From NCBI GenBank assembly GCA_030144725.1, contig JASKMD010000005.1, positions 5,319,212-5,383,211 of the forward strand: a DNA stretch of 64,000 nt. The letters run 5' to 3'. Positions 31,459-42,800 of the stretch are shown in pieces. How positions within the stretch are numbered: position 1 is the first letter of the stretch; every line of letters starts with the position of its first letter. The notes below the pieces were generated by a model that saw only the letters and a list, made by a program, of their open reading frames with translations, made no database searches and had not been told where the DNA came from. The translations under genes and the position numbers were made by a program. This DNA is from Haematococcus lacustris. Its lineage: Eukaryota; Chlorophyta; Chlorophyceae; Chlamydomonadales; Haematococcaceae.

Positions 31459-33071
31459 GCGGGGCGGGGCGGGGCGGGGCGGGGCGGGGCGGGGCGGGGC
31501 GGGGCGGGGCGGGGCGGGGCGGGGCGGGGCGGGGCGGGGCGGGGCGGGGCGGGGCGGGGCGGGGCGGGGCGGGGCGGGGCGGGGCGGGGCGGGGCGGGGC
31601 GGGGCGGGGCGGGGCGGGGCGGGGCGGGGCGGGGCGGGGCGGGGCGGGGCGGGGCGGGGCGGGGCGGGGCGGGGCGGGGCGGGGCGGGGCGGGGCGGGGC
31701 GGGGCGGGGCGGGGCGGGGCGGGGCGGGGGGCGGGGCGGGGCGGGGCGGGGCGGGGCGGGGCGGGGCGGGGCGGGGCGGGGCGGGGCGGGGCGGGGCGGG
31801 GCGGGGCGGGGCGGGGCGGGGCGGGGCGGGGCGGGGCGGGGCGGGGCGGGGCGGGGCGGGGCGGGGCGGGGCGGGGCGGGGCGGGGCGGGGCGGGGCGGG
31901 GCGGGGCGGGGCGGGGCGGGGCGGGGCGGGGCGGGGCGGGGCGGGGCGGGGCGGGGCGGGGCGGGGCGGGGCGGGGCGGGGCGGGGCGGGGCGGGGCGGG
32001 GCGGGGCGGGGCGGGGCGGGGCGGGGCGGGGCGGGGCGGGGCGGGGCGGGGCGGGGCGGGGCGGGGCGGGGCGGGGCGGGGCGGGGCGGGGCGGGGCGGG
32101 GCGGGGCGGGGCGGGGCGGGGCGGGGCGGGGCGGGGCGGGGCGGGGCGGGGCGGGGCGGGGCGGGCGGCGGGGCGGGGCGGGGCGGGGCGGGGCGGGGCG
32201 GGCGGGGCGGGGGCGGGGCGGGGCGGGGCGGGGCGGGGCGGGGCGGGGCGGGGCGGGGCGGGGCGGGGCGGGGCGGGGCGGGGCGGGGCGGGGCGGGGCG
32301 GGGCGGGGCGGGGCGGGGCGGGGCGGGGCGGGGCGGGGCGGGGCGGGGCGGGGCGGGGCGGGGCGGGGCGGGGCGGGGCGGGGCGGGGCGGGGCGGGGCG
32401 GGGCGGGGCGGGGCGGGGCGGGGCGGGGCGGGGCGGGGCGGGGCGGGGCGGGGCGGGGCGGGGCGGGGCGGGGCGGGGCGGGGCGGGGCGGGGCGGGGCG
32501 GGGCGGGGCGCGGGCGGGGCGGGGCGGGGCGGGGCGGGGCGGGGCGGGGCGGGCGGGGCGGGGCGGGGCGGGGCGGGGGCGGGGCGGGGCGGGGCGGGGC
32601 GGGGCGGGGCGGGGCGGGGCGGGGCGGGGGGCGGGGCGGGGCGGGGCGGGGCGGGGCGGGGCGGGGCGGGGCGGGGCGGGGCGGGGCGGGGCGGGGCGGG
32701 GCGGGGCGGGGCGGGGCGGGGCGGGGCGGGGCGGGGCGGGGCGGGGGCGGGGCGGGGCGGGGCGGGGCGGGGGCGGGGCGGGGCGGGGGCGGGGCGGGGC
32801 GGGGCGGGGCGGGGCGGGGCGGGGCGGGGCGGGGCGGGGCGGGGCGGGGCGGGGGGCGGGGCGGGGCGGGGCGGGGCGGGGCGGGGCGGGGCGGGGCGGG
32901 GCGGGGCGGGGGCGGGGCGGGGCGGGGCGGGGCGGGGGCGGGGCGGGGCGGGGCGGGGCGCGGGCGGGGCGGGGCGGGGCGGGGCGGGGCGGGGCGGGGC
33001 GGGGCGGGGCGGGGCGGGGCGGGGCGGGGCGGGGCGGGGCGGGGCGGGGCGGGGCGGGGCGGGGCGGGGGC
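31459..33071. repeat. (GGGGC)n tract, 1.6 kb, interrupted in its right half
   Basis: Pure GGGGC to about 31728 and to 32163, then about a dozen one- or two-base interruptions between 32163 and 32962, then pure again to 33071. It joins a chromovirus fragment with no spacer. The many overlapping long frames are artefacts of the pentamer. Confidence 0.98.
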
Positions 33072-33500
33072 ACCAAGAACCTGCGCAATGCACCTGGCAG
33101 AGCACGTAAGTTCTTGCCTAGGTATGTAGGGCCTTTCAAGGTCACAGGCAAGCTAGGTGAGGTTGCCTACCGGTTGGAGTTACCTCCCACCATGAGCAGG
33201 TTACATCCTGTGTTCCATGTGTCACTTCTGAAGAAGTACACTGGCAGCCAGGGGTTTCACCCCCCCTCCTGTAATGGAGTGGCTGGAAGATGCACCTCAC
33301 TATGAAGTGCATAGCCTGCTGAACCACAGGCAGGTACGTTTCAAGAAGCGCATGGAGTACCTGGTCAAGTGGACAGGCTACGATGACACCTACAACACCT
33401 GGGAGCCAGAGGCTATGCTGGCTGGTGCTCCCCAGATCTTGTCTAGGTACAAGGCATGTGCATAACCTGCCTTGATGTGTAAACGTCTCCGTGACCTATG
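33072..33500 (+). mobile_element. 3' fragment of chromovirus (GPY module and chromodomain)
   Basis: Nearly identical to the reverse complement of about 13090-13520: the integrase C-terminal module PRYVGPFKVTGKLGE, then EYLVKWTGYDDTYNTWEPE of the chromodomain. One extra C in the run at about 33260-33267 shifts frame between the two modules. The left end is cut exactly at the GGGGC tract, and the right end runs into the gap. Confidence 0.93.
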
Positions 33501-34000
33501 NNNNNNNNNNNNNNNNNNNNNNNNNNNNNNNNNNNNNNNNNNNNNNNNNNNNNNNNNNNNNNNNNNNNNNNNNNNNNNNNNNNNNNNNNNNNNNNNNNNN
33601 NNNNNNNNNNNNNNNNNNNNNNNNNNNNNNNNNNNNNNNNNNNNNNNNNNNNNNNNNNNNNNNNNNNNNNNNNNNNNNNNNNNNNNNNNNNNNNNNNNNN
33701 NNNNNNNNNNNNNNNNNNNNNNNNNNNNNNNNNNNNNNNNNNNNNNNNNNNNNNNNNNNNNNNNNNNNNNNNNNNNNNNNNNNNNNNNNNNNNNNNNNNN
33801 NNNNNNNNNNNNNNNNNNNNNNNNNNNNNNNNNNNNNNNNNNNNNNNNNNNNNNNNNNNNNNNNNNNNNNNNNNNNNNNNNNNNNNNNNNNNNNNNNNNN
33901 NNNNNNNNNNNNNNNNNNNNNNNNNNNNNNNNNNNNNNNNNNNNNNNNNNNNNNNNNNNNNNNNNNNNNNNNNNNNNNNNNNNNNNNNNNNNNNNNNNNN
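33501..34000. other. Assembly gap, 500 N
   Basis: Exactly 500 undetermined bases. It hides the end of the retroelement fragment and the 3' end of IFT46. Confidence 0.99.
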
Positions 34001-37000
34001 CCCATGAGCCCAGCGCGTCGCCAGCCGCGGGTCCCTGCGCCCCGGGCCCACTCGCGCCCCCGTCCTGCAGCAACTGCGCGAACACCGGGTTCTGCTTGAA
34101 GTCGAGGTACAGTGAGAAGAGCAGGTGCAGGCTCTCCACTGGGTTGTCGTACACGGGAATGTCGAGGATGGAACACACCAGCTTGGTGAAGGTGCGCAAG
34201 TCAAGGTCCTGAGAGCCGAGGAGGGGGCAGGCAGCGAGGCTGGTGACCAGGGGCTCAAGAGGTGGTGTGAGAGCTGGAAGGTGAGAGGCGCGGCTGGGTC
34301 AGGGTAAGCAGGGCTTGGGCAGGGATGGGCAGGGTCGTCATAAAGTAAGGTGTAGGAGCCTGTGCGCCTAGTTTGGAGATACAGCCAGGTGAGAGGAGGT
34401 GAAGCAGGCAGTGGTCTTGTGCCTGACCTCTACACCATGATGCCAGCAAGTCAGGTAGCATGTTGTGTGTGATATGCGCCTTGCCATGTGCAGCATGCGT
34501 CACAGGGTGGCGGCACATGTATGACTTCTCACACAAGTCACACCCTCACCAGGTCCCCAGTGGGCATCTTCATGGTGCGCACAAACGCTTCCATTTCAGG
34601 CGGCCATTCCTGCATGAGGGCCTCGATGTCCGGCATGCGCCGGCTATAGTTGACGGTGGCAGCGGGCTTGTTGCGGTGGATGTCATTGATGGATTGCACC
34701 CAGCCGCCAATCTTCTTTTGCTTTTGCTCGTCAGTATGCTCGATGCGGCCTTTGACAGCCAAGCAAGTCAGGGCAGGCAGAGCAGGTCAGGGCAGGCAGG
34801 GAGGATGGGGCTGGTCAAGGCGACAGCGGCCAAAGCAGGTTGTAGCAGAGCCGGCTGAGCTCAGGGTATGGGCCCTGGCATGCTTGCTTGACAACATGCT
34901 TGTGAATGTGAAGGGGTGCAGGTCAACACGGTGCTGGCGCAAACAAACACAACATCGTCTTGCAGCACTCTGCCCACCACCATCATGTGACCTCCTCCCA
35001 CTCAGCTGACTGTGTGGCTAACCCTCGCTTTCAGCATGGCTATGGGGTGAGCATAGTGTGAGCACCTATGGCTATGGACTGTGCACCTATGGCTATGATG
35101 TGGGCACCTACCAATGGGTACAAACAAAGAGGCCAGGGTCTTGCAGCTGCATACCCTCCACCACCATGTGACCTCCTCCCACCCATGGGGTTGCAGTCTA
35201 GCTTTGCTATAACTGTATGGCCGACAATGATTTCAGGCTGACTTTGGTGTAAGCACCTACCGATCATCTCAGCCTTGCTGCCGGGCGCTTCTTTGGACAT
35301 CTGGCGCAGCTGCAGGGTGAGCACGGTGGGGTCCGACTGCTTGGCAGCCGGCTCGTCCAGCACCTGCAGAGCAGGGCCAGGTGCATGGGCAGGTGAGAGC
35401 AGGAGGGAGGGAGGGTTGGGCGAGGGGGGTTGGGGCAGCAGGAGGGGTCAGGGTGGGTGTGAGGGGGTGAGGGAGGAGGAGGCCCGGGTGGGAGTCTGAG
35501 TTGGACATGGCGCTGGGTCATTCTGGTTGAATAAGGGATATAGTTGAGCATAGGCCAGTATGTAAGGGAAGCAGCATGCTGGTGTCTAGTCCTGTGGTTT
35601 TGCAGGGTGCTGCAGGGCCTCAGCTGCAGGCCAGGGGGTTGTTTTAGATTAGGCCCCTGCACTGGGTGGGGTGGGGTGGGGTGGGGTGGGGTGGGGTGGG
35701 GTGGGGAGGAGATGGGGTGGGGTGGGGTGGGGTGGGGAGGAGATGGGGTGGGGTGGGGTGGGGTGGGGTGGGGTGGGGTAGGGTGGGGTGGGGTGGGGTG
35801 GGGTGGGGTGGGGTGGGGTGGGGTGGGGTGGGGTGGGGTGGGGTGGGGTGGGGTGGGGTGGGGTGGGGTGGGGTGGGGTGGGGTGGGGTGGGGTGGGGTG
35901 GGGTGGGGTGGGGTGGGGTGGGGTGGGGTGGGGTGGGGTGGGGTGGGGTGGGGTGGGGTGGGGTGGGGAGGAGATGGGGTGGGGTGGGGTGGGGTGGGGT
36001 GGAGGTGGGGTGGGGAGGAGATGGGGTGGGGTGGAGTGGTAGTGAAGTTGGCTTAGCGGGGATTGCTTTGGAGGGTTGTGCAGGGTGGAGATGGCACAGG
36101 GGAGGTCACACAGCTTCTACAAGGTGGGCATCTCCTAGCAGAGCAGTACTCTGAGGCTCTGAGGGGACGCAAAGTCGCTCTGAGGCTCTGAGGCTCTACT
36201 CTGAGGCTCTGAGGCTCTACTCTGAGGCTCTGAGGGGAGGTGACGCAACGCGCACAAGGTGTACAGCTTTGAGCAGAGCAGTGCATTGAGATTCAGCGCA
36301 GGGGATGTACTACAGATGGACGGCCTTGCATGGGCCAGGGTGGGCTTGGCTGGCCTGGCGGGGTGATGAGGGTGGAGGTGGGGTGGGCAGGGTAGAGGTA
36401 GTGATGGCGGAGACAAGGATAGTGGTAGGGTATTAATGCGGCACACCAAGGTGGACAGCTGCTAGCAGAGCAGTGGAGAAAGAGGAATTGCAGGGGGACC
36501 ACTGCTTGGGCTGGAGCAGACAAAGAGGCATTGGAGGCAGGAAAGAGAAAAGGCAGACCTGGCCTTCACCTGACCTGAACCAGCCTTGGCCTTCACCTGA
36601 CCTTGAGGCCCAGGAAGTCAGGCTTGCCATCAGGCCGGGGGACCTTAATGAACTCATCGATGCCACCAATGCTGGGGATGTAGTCGGGGATGAAGGGCTT
36701 CAGCTTGGTGTCCAGCTCGATGGTCTGGGGCTTGAACCTGACCAGGTCCAGGGCCAGGTCCAGGGAACACACAGCCAGAGGTCAGGAATGGAGGGCAGGC
36801 GTCAAGGCAGCTGGGTGCTGGTGATTATCAGCACTGTCGTCGCTGTGAGCAGCCTGCCTAGCGCAAGCCGCATTGTGATGGTTGATGAGGTGATGGACCC
36901 CATGAGCTCGAACTCTTGAGATCTCTGCCACGCTGCTCATTCTCTTGCTGCTGCTCCTGTCCCTCCCTCCTGCTGCTGCTGCCCCTGCTGCTCCTAACCT

Positions 37001-38171
37001 TCTTGCTGCTGCTGCCTCTGCCTCAGCTCACCCTCCCTCCTGCTGCTGCTGACCCTGCCACTCCATGCGCCTACTGCTGCCTCTGCTGCTGCTCCTGTAC
37101 CTGTCGCTGCTCCTGCACCAGGCCTGACGCCAGGTGCAAGGGCGCAAAGCAGGTGGCCGGTAGCAGCTGGAGCGAGTAGACAGCGGAGGGAAGGACAGGA
37201 TGCTAATAGAGCCATGGGGGTATTGCTGCCTAGCATGCCTCATGCTTGTAACCCTGCTGCCTCGCCTGCTCCTTCCTGCCTCTCACCCTCCTGCCTGGGC
37301 TCCTGGTGGCCACTAGCCTCTGGCAGGCATTCTGCCGCTCTGCTCCACATGCAGCCCTGCTTATTGGCCTCTCTGCCCCTCTTCAGCTAGTAGTCTGCCT
37401 TAGCCCTTGCCAACCTGGAGGGCTCCTGGCGGCTCATGGACAGCAAAGCGGCACACATGGCCCGCACATGGCTGTTTGCCGGCTCTGCCCCTCTCCAGCC
37501 AGGTATGTGCCACAGCCCAGGCCATCACAACCCTGCCCTTGATGGACATCGAAGCCCTGCTTGGGGTGAACATGGCCATTCTGCCCCTGTCATGCGAGGC
37601 GTCTGCCCTAACCCTGATCACCACAGCCCTGCCCCCTAAGGGCCATCAAAGCAGCGCACATGGCCCAGGCTGTGCCCACCCTCCTCAGCCGTGCTCCCTG
37701 CGCTGCCTTGAGACCCCTCTCTGGTTCTAGAACTCCACTGGGCCAGCCCCCTTCCCCCAGCTGCGGCACGTCCCAAGCTCCACACTTGCACCCACAGCCT
37801 TGCGACGGCCACACCAGCGTCCTGCCTGGTGCCGAGTGGCCAGGCCCTGGTACACTGCACCCTGGTCACTCCCTGTGCTGTGACCACCCCTCCTCATCAG
37901 AGAGTCGGGTACAGCACCTGGTGGTTCCTACATTGTGGGCACCCACACCTTCTGCACCTATCACTCCCACCAACTGTGCCCCTTTCCGGGTTAGGGGGTA
38001 GGGTTAGGGGTAGGGTTAGGATCAACCCCTAGCTCCCCCTACAGCGCACCTGGCGATCTGTTGGAACAGGGTTTTGATCTCGTCTGACACGTTGAGGTGC
38101 TTGAACTCCGCAGCGTTGTAGTGGCCTGCCTGGTGTGACGAGTCGTCTGCGTCACCTCCCTCCTGGGCCAT
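34001..38171 (-). CDS. IFT46: Intraflagellar transport protein IFT46 (C-terminus in gap)
   Basis: IFT46 is a core subunit of the IFT-B train that carries cargo, including outer arm dynein, along ciliary microtubules. Five exons on the minus strand: 38050-38171, 36602-36737, 35261-35363, 34550-34749 and 34208 into the gap at 34001. Phases 2/1/0/0 fit at every junction and all introns are GT-AG. Family-specific segments: EFKHLNVSDEIKTLFQQIA (exon 1), ELDTKLKPFIPDYIPSIGG and FIKVPRPDGKPDFLGLK (exon 2), VLDEPAAKQSDPTVLTLQLR (exon 3), SINDIHRNKPAATVNYSRRM and IEALMQEWPPEMEAF (exon 4), LVCSILDIPVYDNPVESLHL (exon 5). About 256 residues are visible. The Chlamydomonas protein is about 345 residues with an acidic N-terminal extension of about 100; an upstream exon was not found, so the ATG at 38171 may be internal. 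Intron 2 contains the (GGGGT)n tract. Confidence 0.93.
35663..36038. repeat. (GGGGT)n tract in IFT46 intron
   Basis: About 375 bp of GGGGT broken by a few GGAGGAGAT units. G-rich on +, so the IFT46 pre-mRNA carries the C-rich strand. Confidence 0.97.
36150..36240. repeat. CTCTGAGGCT short repeats
   Basis: Several copies of ACTCTGAGGCTCTGAGG in an IFT46 intron. Confidence 0.8.
37988..38024. repeat. Short telomere-like run GGGTTAGGG
   Basis: Reads GGTTAGGGGGTAGGGTTAGG and continues with GGTAGGGTTAGG, inside IFT46 intron 1 just downstream of exon 1. Confidence 0.7.
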
Positions 38172-39804
38172 CGTGCCTAGCCGGCCTGGCCTCGCCTCCT
38201 GCCCGGCTGTGGCACTGCTGCTGCCTGTGGGTCAGGAGGGGACAGGCAGGCAGGCAGGCAGGGGAGGCAAGCAAACCTTGCAAGGCAGTGAGGTCACTCA
38301 GTGCTACTGGCCTAGGCCAGGCAGGCAAGCAGCCAAGGGAGGCAGTTCCAGGCAACCAACCTCAGCTGGACTGGAGCTGGACTGGAGCTGCACTGCAGCT
38401 GTGCAGGTGGCAACACCGAGCAAGGAGTACCCAGCAATGGGCTTCAAGAAGCTGAGAGACCGAGCCCCCAAGGCCCAAGCCCAGCAGCCTGTAGCACCAG
38501 CCTGTGTGCACCAGGCAAAGCTTCAGCTGTTGCTTACTTCAGAGCATGTGTTTCATGCCAACATCAATCGCCCGACTCTTGCAAGGGGAGAGGGTTAGGA
38601 CATTGGGTATTGGTACCGGCTGTAGGTCACAGACACTCAATCCGGGTTACAGATAACACAGCCCCTACACGTTCGTAGGGGAATAATGTGCTGCTGAGCC
38701 CAGAGCCCCTTGTATAATGCATGGGCAATGGGTGCCTAGCCATGAGACTGTCATGTATGTCCCTGCCTCCCTCTCCTGACACCTTTCGCTGGAGCCACAT
38801 TGCCTTCCTCGCTGACGTCCTATTGTGTGCATGTGCTTTAGCTCAGCTAGCATTGCGTGACCCAGCCAGTGCTATGAGATTGTGAGCTGCATTGTCTGAG
38901 TAGAGGAAGGGATGGGCAGCTTTTGGCGCTGGCAGTCCACCCCACTGATCATTGCTGCAGCATCCACTGTGGCTGCGCATCATCGTACTTCACGAGCACT
39001 GGCAGGTGGCACTGCTGTTGCTCTTGAACGTTGCTGCTGTGAGAAGAGGTGGTCGTCACCTGGGCAGCTACTCCAGCTTGAGCTTACCTATAGCTGTAGC
39101 TGTATGGTGTGCAGCTCCACTGGAGGCAGTGGGGCTCATGTCGTCACCGTCATGAGACTCTATGAGCGAGGCATCTGCGGCAGGTAGGCGGGCAGGCGTA
39201 AGATAGACAGGGGTAGGCAGTATGAGATGCTGGCATGCGCCAGTGTGGCACCACCTTTGACATTAGGGGGCTCATCCCTGCCAGTAAAGCTCTCAGTGTC
39301 GCTGAGGGCAACTTCCTGCAAGCGACATGTCGAGTAGGTCGTCCCCCTGGCGCCCACACCCACACACACTACGTGCAGTGGTGCGCACCTCATCGTGAGG
39401 CTGGTTCTGTACAACACGAGACTTTGCAGTTCCAAAGCCCTCCGCTTCGTCGCCTGAGTACTGCGTGTGTGTGGGGGACTGTTGGCTTACATTGAAGACA
39501 AGCTACATCCATTTACTTTGGCAAGTTCTGTCCGCGCACCCCGATGTCGTCGTCGCGATACCCAAAGTTCTCATCCGCTATACTGTCATCCATTCCTTAG
39601 AATACCCCTCCCAGCCCAGCCTACCCTAAGCTGCAGACATCACGACATTTCCTTTGAAGTTTTAAAACTCGCGAGGATCGCAGTAGCAAGTGCGCGTTTT
39701 CAGACCATTGCGGCGCGTCGATGCACCCGAAGGCAAGCATAGCCGCTAAGTTAAAGTAAACATAGACGCATGACATGGACGCCTCTACATCAAAGGCATT
39801 CCAC
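38172..39804. other. Intergenic; no gene recognised
   Basis: Between IFT46 exon 1 and the end of the CobW gene. The missing N-terminal exon of IFT46 may lie here but no acidic exon was identified. A TGTAA element on the minus strand at 39487-39491 could be the CobW polyadenylation signal. Confidence 0.4.
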
Positions 39805-42800
39805 CTACGCAGCTTCATCATCGCTGAACCCGGCGTCAAGATTGTCTTCATCTTCACCGTGTTCCTCCACATCCCAGGGTGGCAATGAGTCGTCAAACTG
39901 GGCCCATGCACTGGGTCCAAGCTCCATTTCTTCATCACTCAACAGACATCTGCATTGCACAGGCAGCATCGCAAGTGCACGCCACGCACAAGACTTCACC
40001 ATGCATGCCTGTACTCACCCTGCCTAGACACGGTCAACTCACTGCTGTTGGTGTGAATGCTTCCCTATCCGACCATCGGGCTCACCTGTCCAGCATGCCT
40101 CGGATCTCCTGCTCGTTCACATGGATACCAATCCACACTAGCTGCTGGCAACGGTCGCCCCAGAGTGGATGCCAGGTACTGGCCCTGTCAGCCTCAGCTG
40201 TCTGACCTTCTGCTGCTCCACTGGCAGCTTGCCACAGGGCACTGCACATGCAAGGCACAGCATAACACCATGCACACAGCTTATGCAGCAGGAGCCATGA
40301 ATTCTCTTTCATCCCTAGAGCAGATGCTGGCGCACGTCAGATGGTGACGATGATGATGGTGATGATGTCCAGCCTGCCAGTCTGTGGAGTGCCTGGCCCA
40401 CGAAGCCATGTCTCACAGAGTGTGGCAGGCAGGTTTTGTGCAGCATGCTGCCTACATGTACCCAACCTCACCTCATCAACCCACACCCCTGCACCCCAAT
40501 GCCGCCATCCCCTCCCAGCCCATACCCTGCCCTCCTACCTAGCAACACTGCCATCCCACTCCAGACTCGGCCACCCGCCACCTCACCCCTGTTGCTGCCT
40601 ACTGTACCCCAGCCGTCCACTTGCGCACCCCAGCCGACCAGCTTGCAGGCCTTACCCTGGCTCCCCCTGCCACGCCCCGCCCGCTGACTGCCACACGCCC
40701 ATGACATCATGACGCGTGGCCAGCCAGAAGAAGCCCTTGGTGCGCAGCACACCGTTCCACTGTGCAGCCAGAGCCTGCTCCAGCAACCGCCCAGGATGGA
40801 AGGGCCGCTGAGCAAAGTATACAAACGAGGCGATGCCATACTTCTCCGCCTCGGTCACACGGTGGGAGTGACCGCCTATTTGATCAGCATGGCTGTGGCT
40901 GTGGCTGTGGGCAGGGATGAGAGGTGAGTCACTTTGGCTTGGGTTGGGACTTGAACTAAGATCCCTAGCTTGTGAGTGGCTGGGGTGATTGGCTGTGTTG
41001 GTCACATCATGGTCAGGGGTGTGAGATTGTGGCAAGGGTGGGATGGGAACAAGATGTACATCATGAGAAGAACGCTGGGTGCCTGTAATGTCTGCATCAC
41101 TTTCTTGTGAGGAGTGGTTAGGGTGAGGTAGTTGGGAGGTGCCAGGTAAGGGGTTCACCAAGGCAGAGCCTGCAGCACGCACGCAGAGTGCAGGCAGATC
41201 AGCTGGCAGCAGACTACACAAGGGCCACCGCACCCCACCTCACGCTTCTCACAGCTTGCTTGCTCACCTTCCCTTCACCTAGCTGCTTTTGCATTGACCT
41301 GCCGTCCTCACCACCCGCCTGCCCGCCCTCCCCACGGCTTGTCACCTGCTGCTGCCTCAGTGCTGTGAGCCGACCTCTCGGCCTCCCAGGCGTTCAGCTC
41401 TGCCAACCAGCCAGGGCTCTGCTGCAGGCTGCTGAGGTGGAAGCTGTGGGTGTTCAGCACCTCGTGCGCAGCCACGCGGCCACGCACGGCTTCAAGGATC
41501 TGGACAGGCAGGGGTGGGATCAGAAAGATGCATCAAGAGGCAGCAGGCTCACCTTAGCTAGATGCATGTGGTTCCCTCCTTCTCCTCTTCCTCCTCTCTC
41601 TCCTCCTCCTCTTCCTCTCCCTTGCTAACTGACAGGGGATACCTGAACCAGCAGCCACTGCCTGATTCCTACCTTTGCTGACTCCCTGCCTATGCTCACT
41701 CTTCACTCACTCCCCCGCCTCCCCCTCACTGACAACGGCAGGAAGGAGGCTGGCCCTAGGCCCCACCACCTGTTTCAGTAAGCTACCACGAGAGGGCTGG
41801 GTAAGCTTGGGTGCTGGGCACATCGAGCGCAGCTGGCCCTGATGTCGTCATGCCCAGCCGAACCCCTCCATAGCCCCAGGGCTTCCCTGCCTGGCGCCCT
41901 GCATCTCACTTTGGCTGCGGGGTTCAGCGTGTGCAGCAGCGCCGCCAACTGCCGCGCCTCTTCAGCTGTCACCAGGTCGAGCTTGTTGAGGACCAGGACG
42001 TTGGCAAACTCAACCTGGGCAGGGCAGCAAATACTGACATCTGGCCACTGCCTGCCTGCCTGCTTGCCCGCCTGTCTGCCTGCCTGCCGGCCCGACTTCC
42101 CCAGCGCCTGCCCTTGTGCAGGGCACTGAGCCTAGCAGTGGTTCAGCAGTCCTACACAGGCACAGATGCATAAGTTATCCAGAGGTTGCAATGGGGGCTA
42201 CCAGCAGTTTACCCAGGCTGCAGGTGCGGGCCACCGCTGCCCACCTTGGGTCAGTCACCCAGTCACCAAGCCTGCTAACCTGCCTATTTGGGGCGGGAAT
42301 AGGTTTACAGCAAGGCTTTGCAGCAATGCCAAACCCTGCCAACATTGATGTCTCGCCCTATACAGGACAGCCCCAATGCCAGACCACTGACCCTAACCAG
42401 CCATTGCCCTAGCCATCAGAACATAGACCCAGCCATGGACCATAGCCCCAGTTCAGGATGTAGAGCATAGACCACCTGCAGACCTCACCCTCACCATCCA
42501 ACCACCTAAACATAAGACTTGCAGCTATCTGCTTACCCCACAGCCTGCCTGTCCCTCAGCCCTCGCCCACACTCTGCCTGCATCTGCACCTTGCCCGCCC
42601 ATCCTCAGCCCACAGCCAGCCATCACAGCCTGCCTGGTACCGGGTTCAACTCCCGCACCTGCTCCACCAGCAGGTCAGCCACTGTGCGGTCGTCGTGCTC
42701 ATCCACAGCCATGCCCTTGTCTTGCAATGACTCAGCCTCCAGCACCTGCTTTACAAACCTGCGCTCACACAGCAGAGAGGGCATTAAGCACAGTGAGGGG

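Noticed and set aside
35544..36154. Plus-strand Gly-Val-Gly-Trp repeat frames
   Set aside because: Products of the (GGGGT)n tract inside an IFT46 intron.
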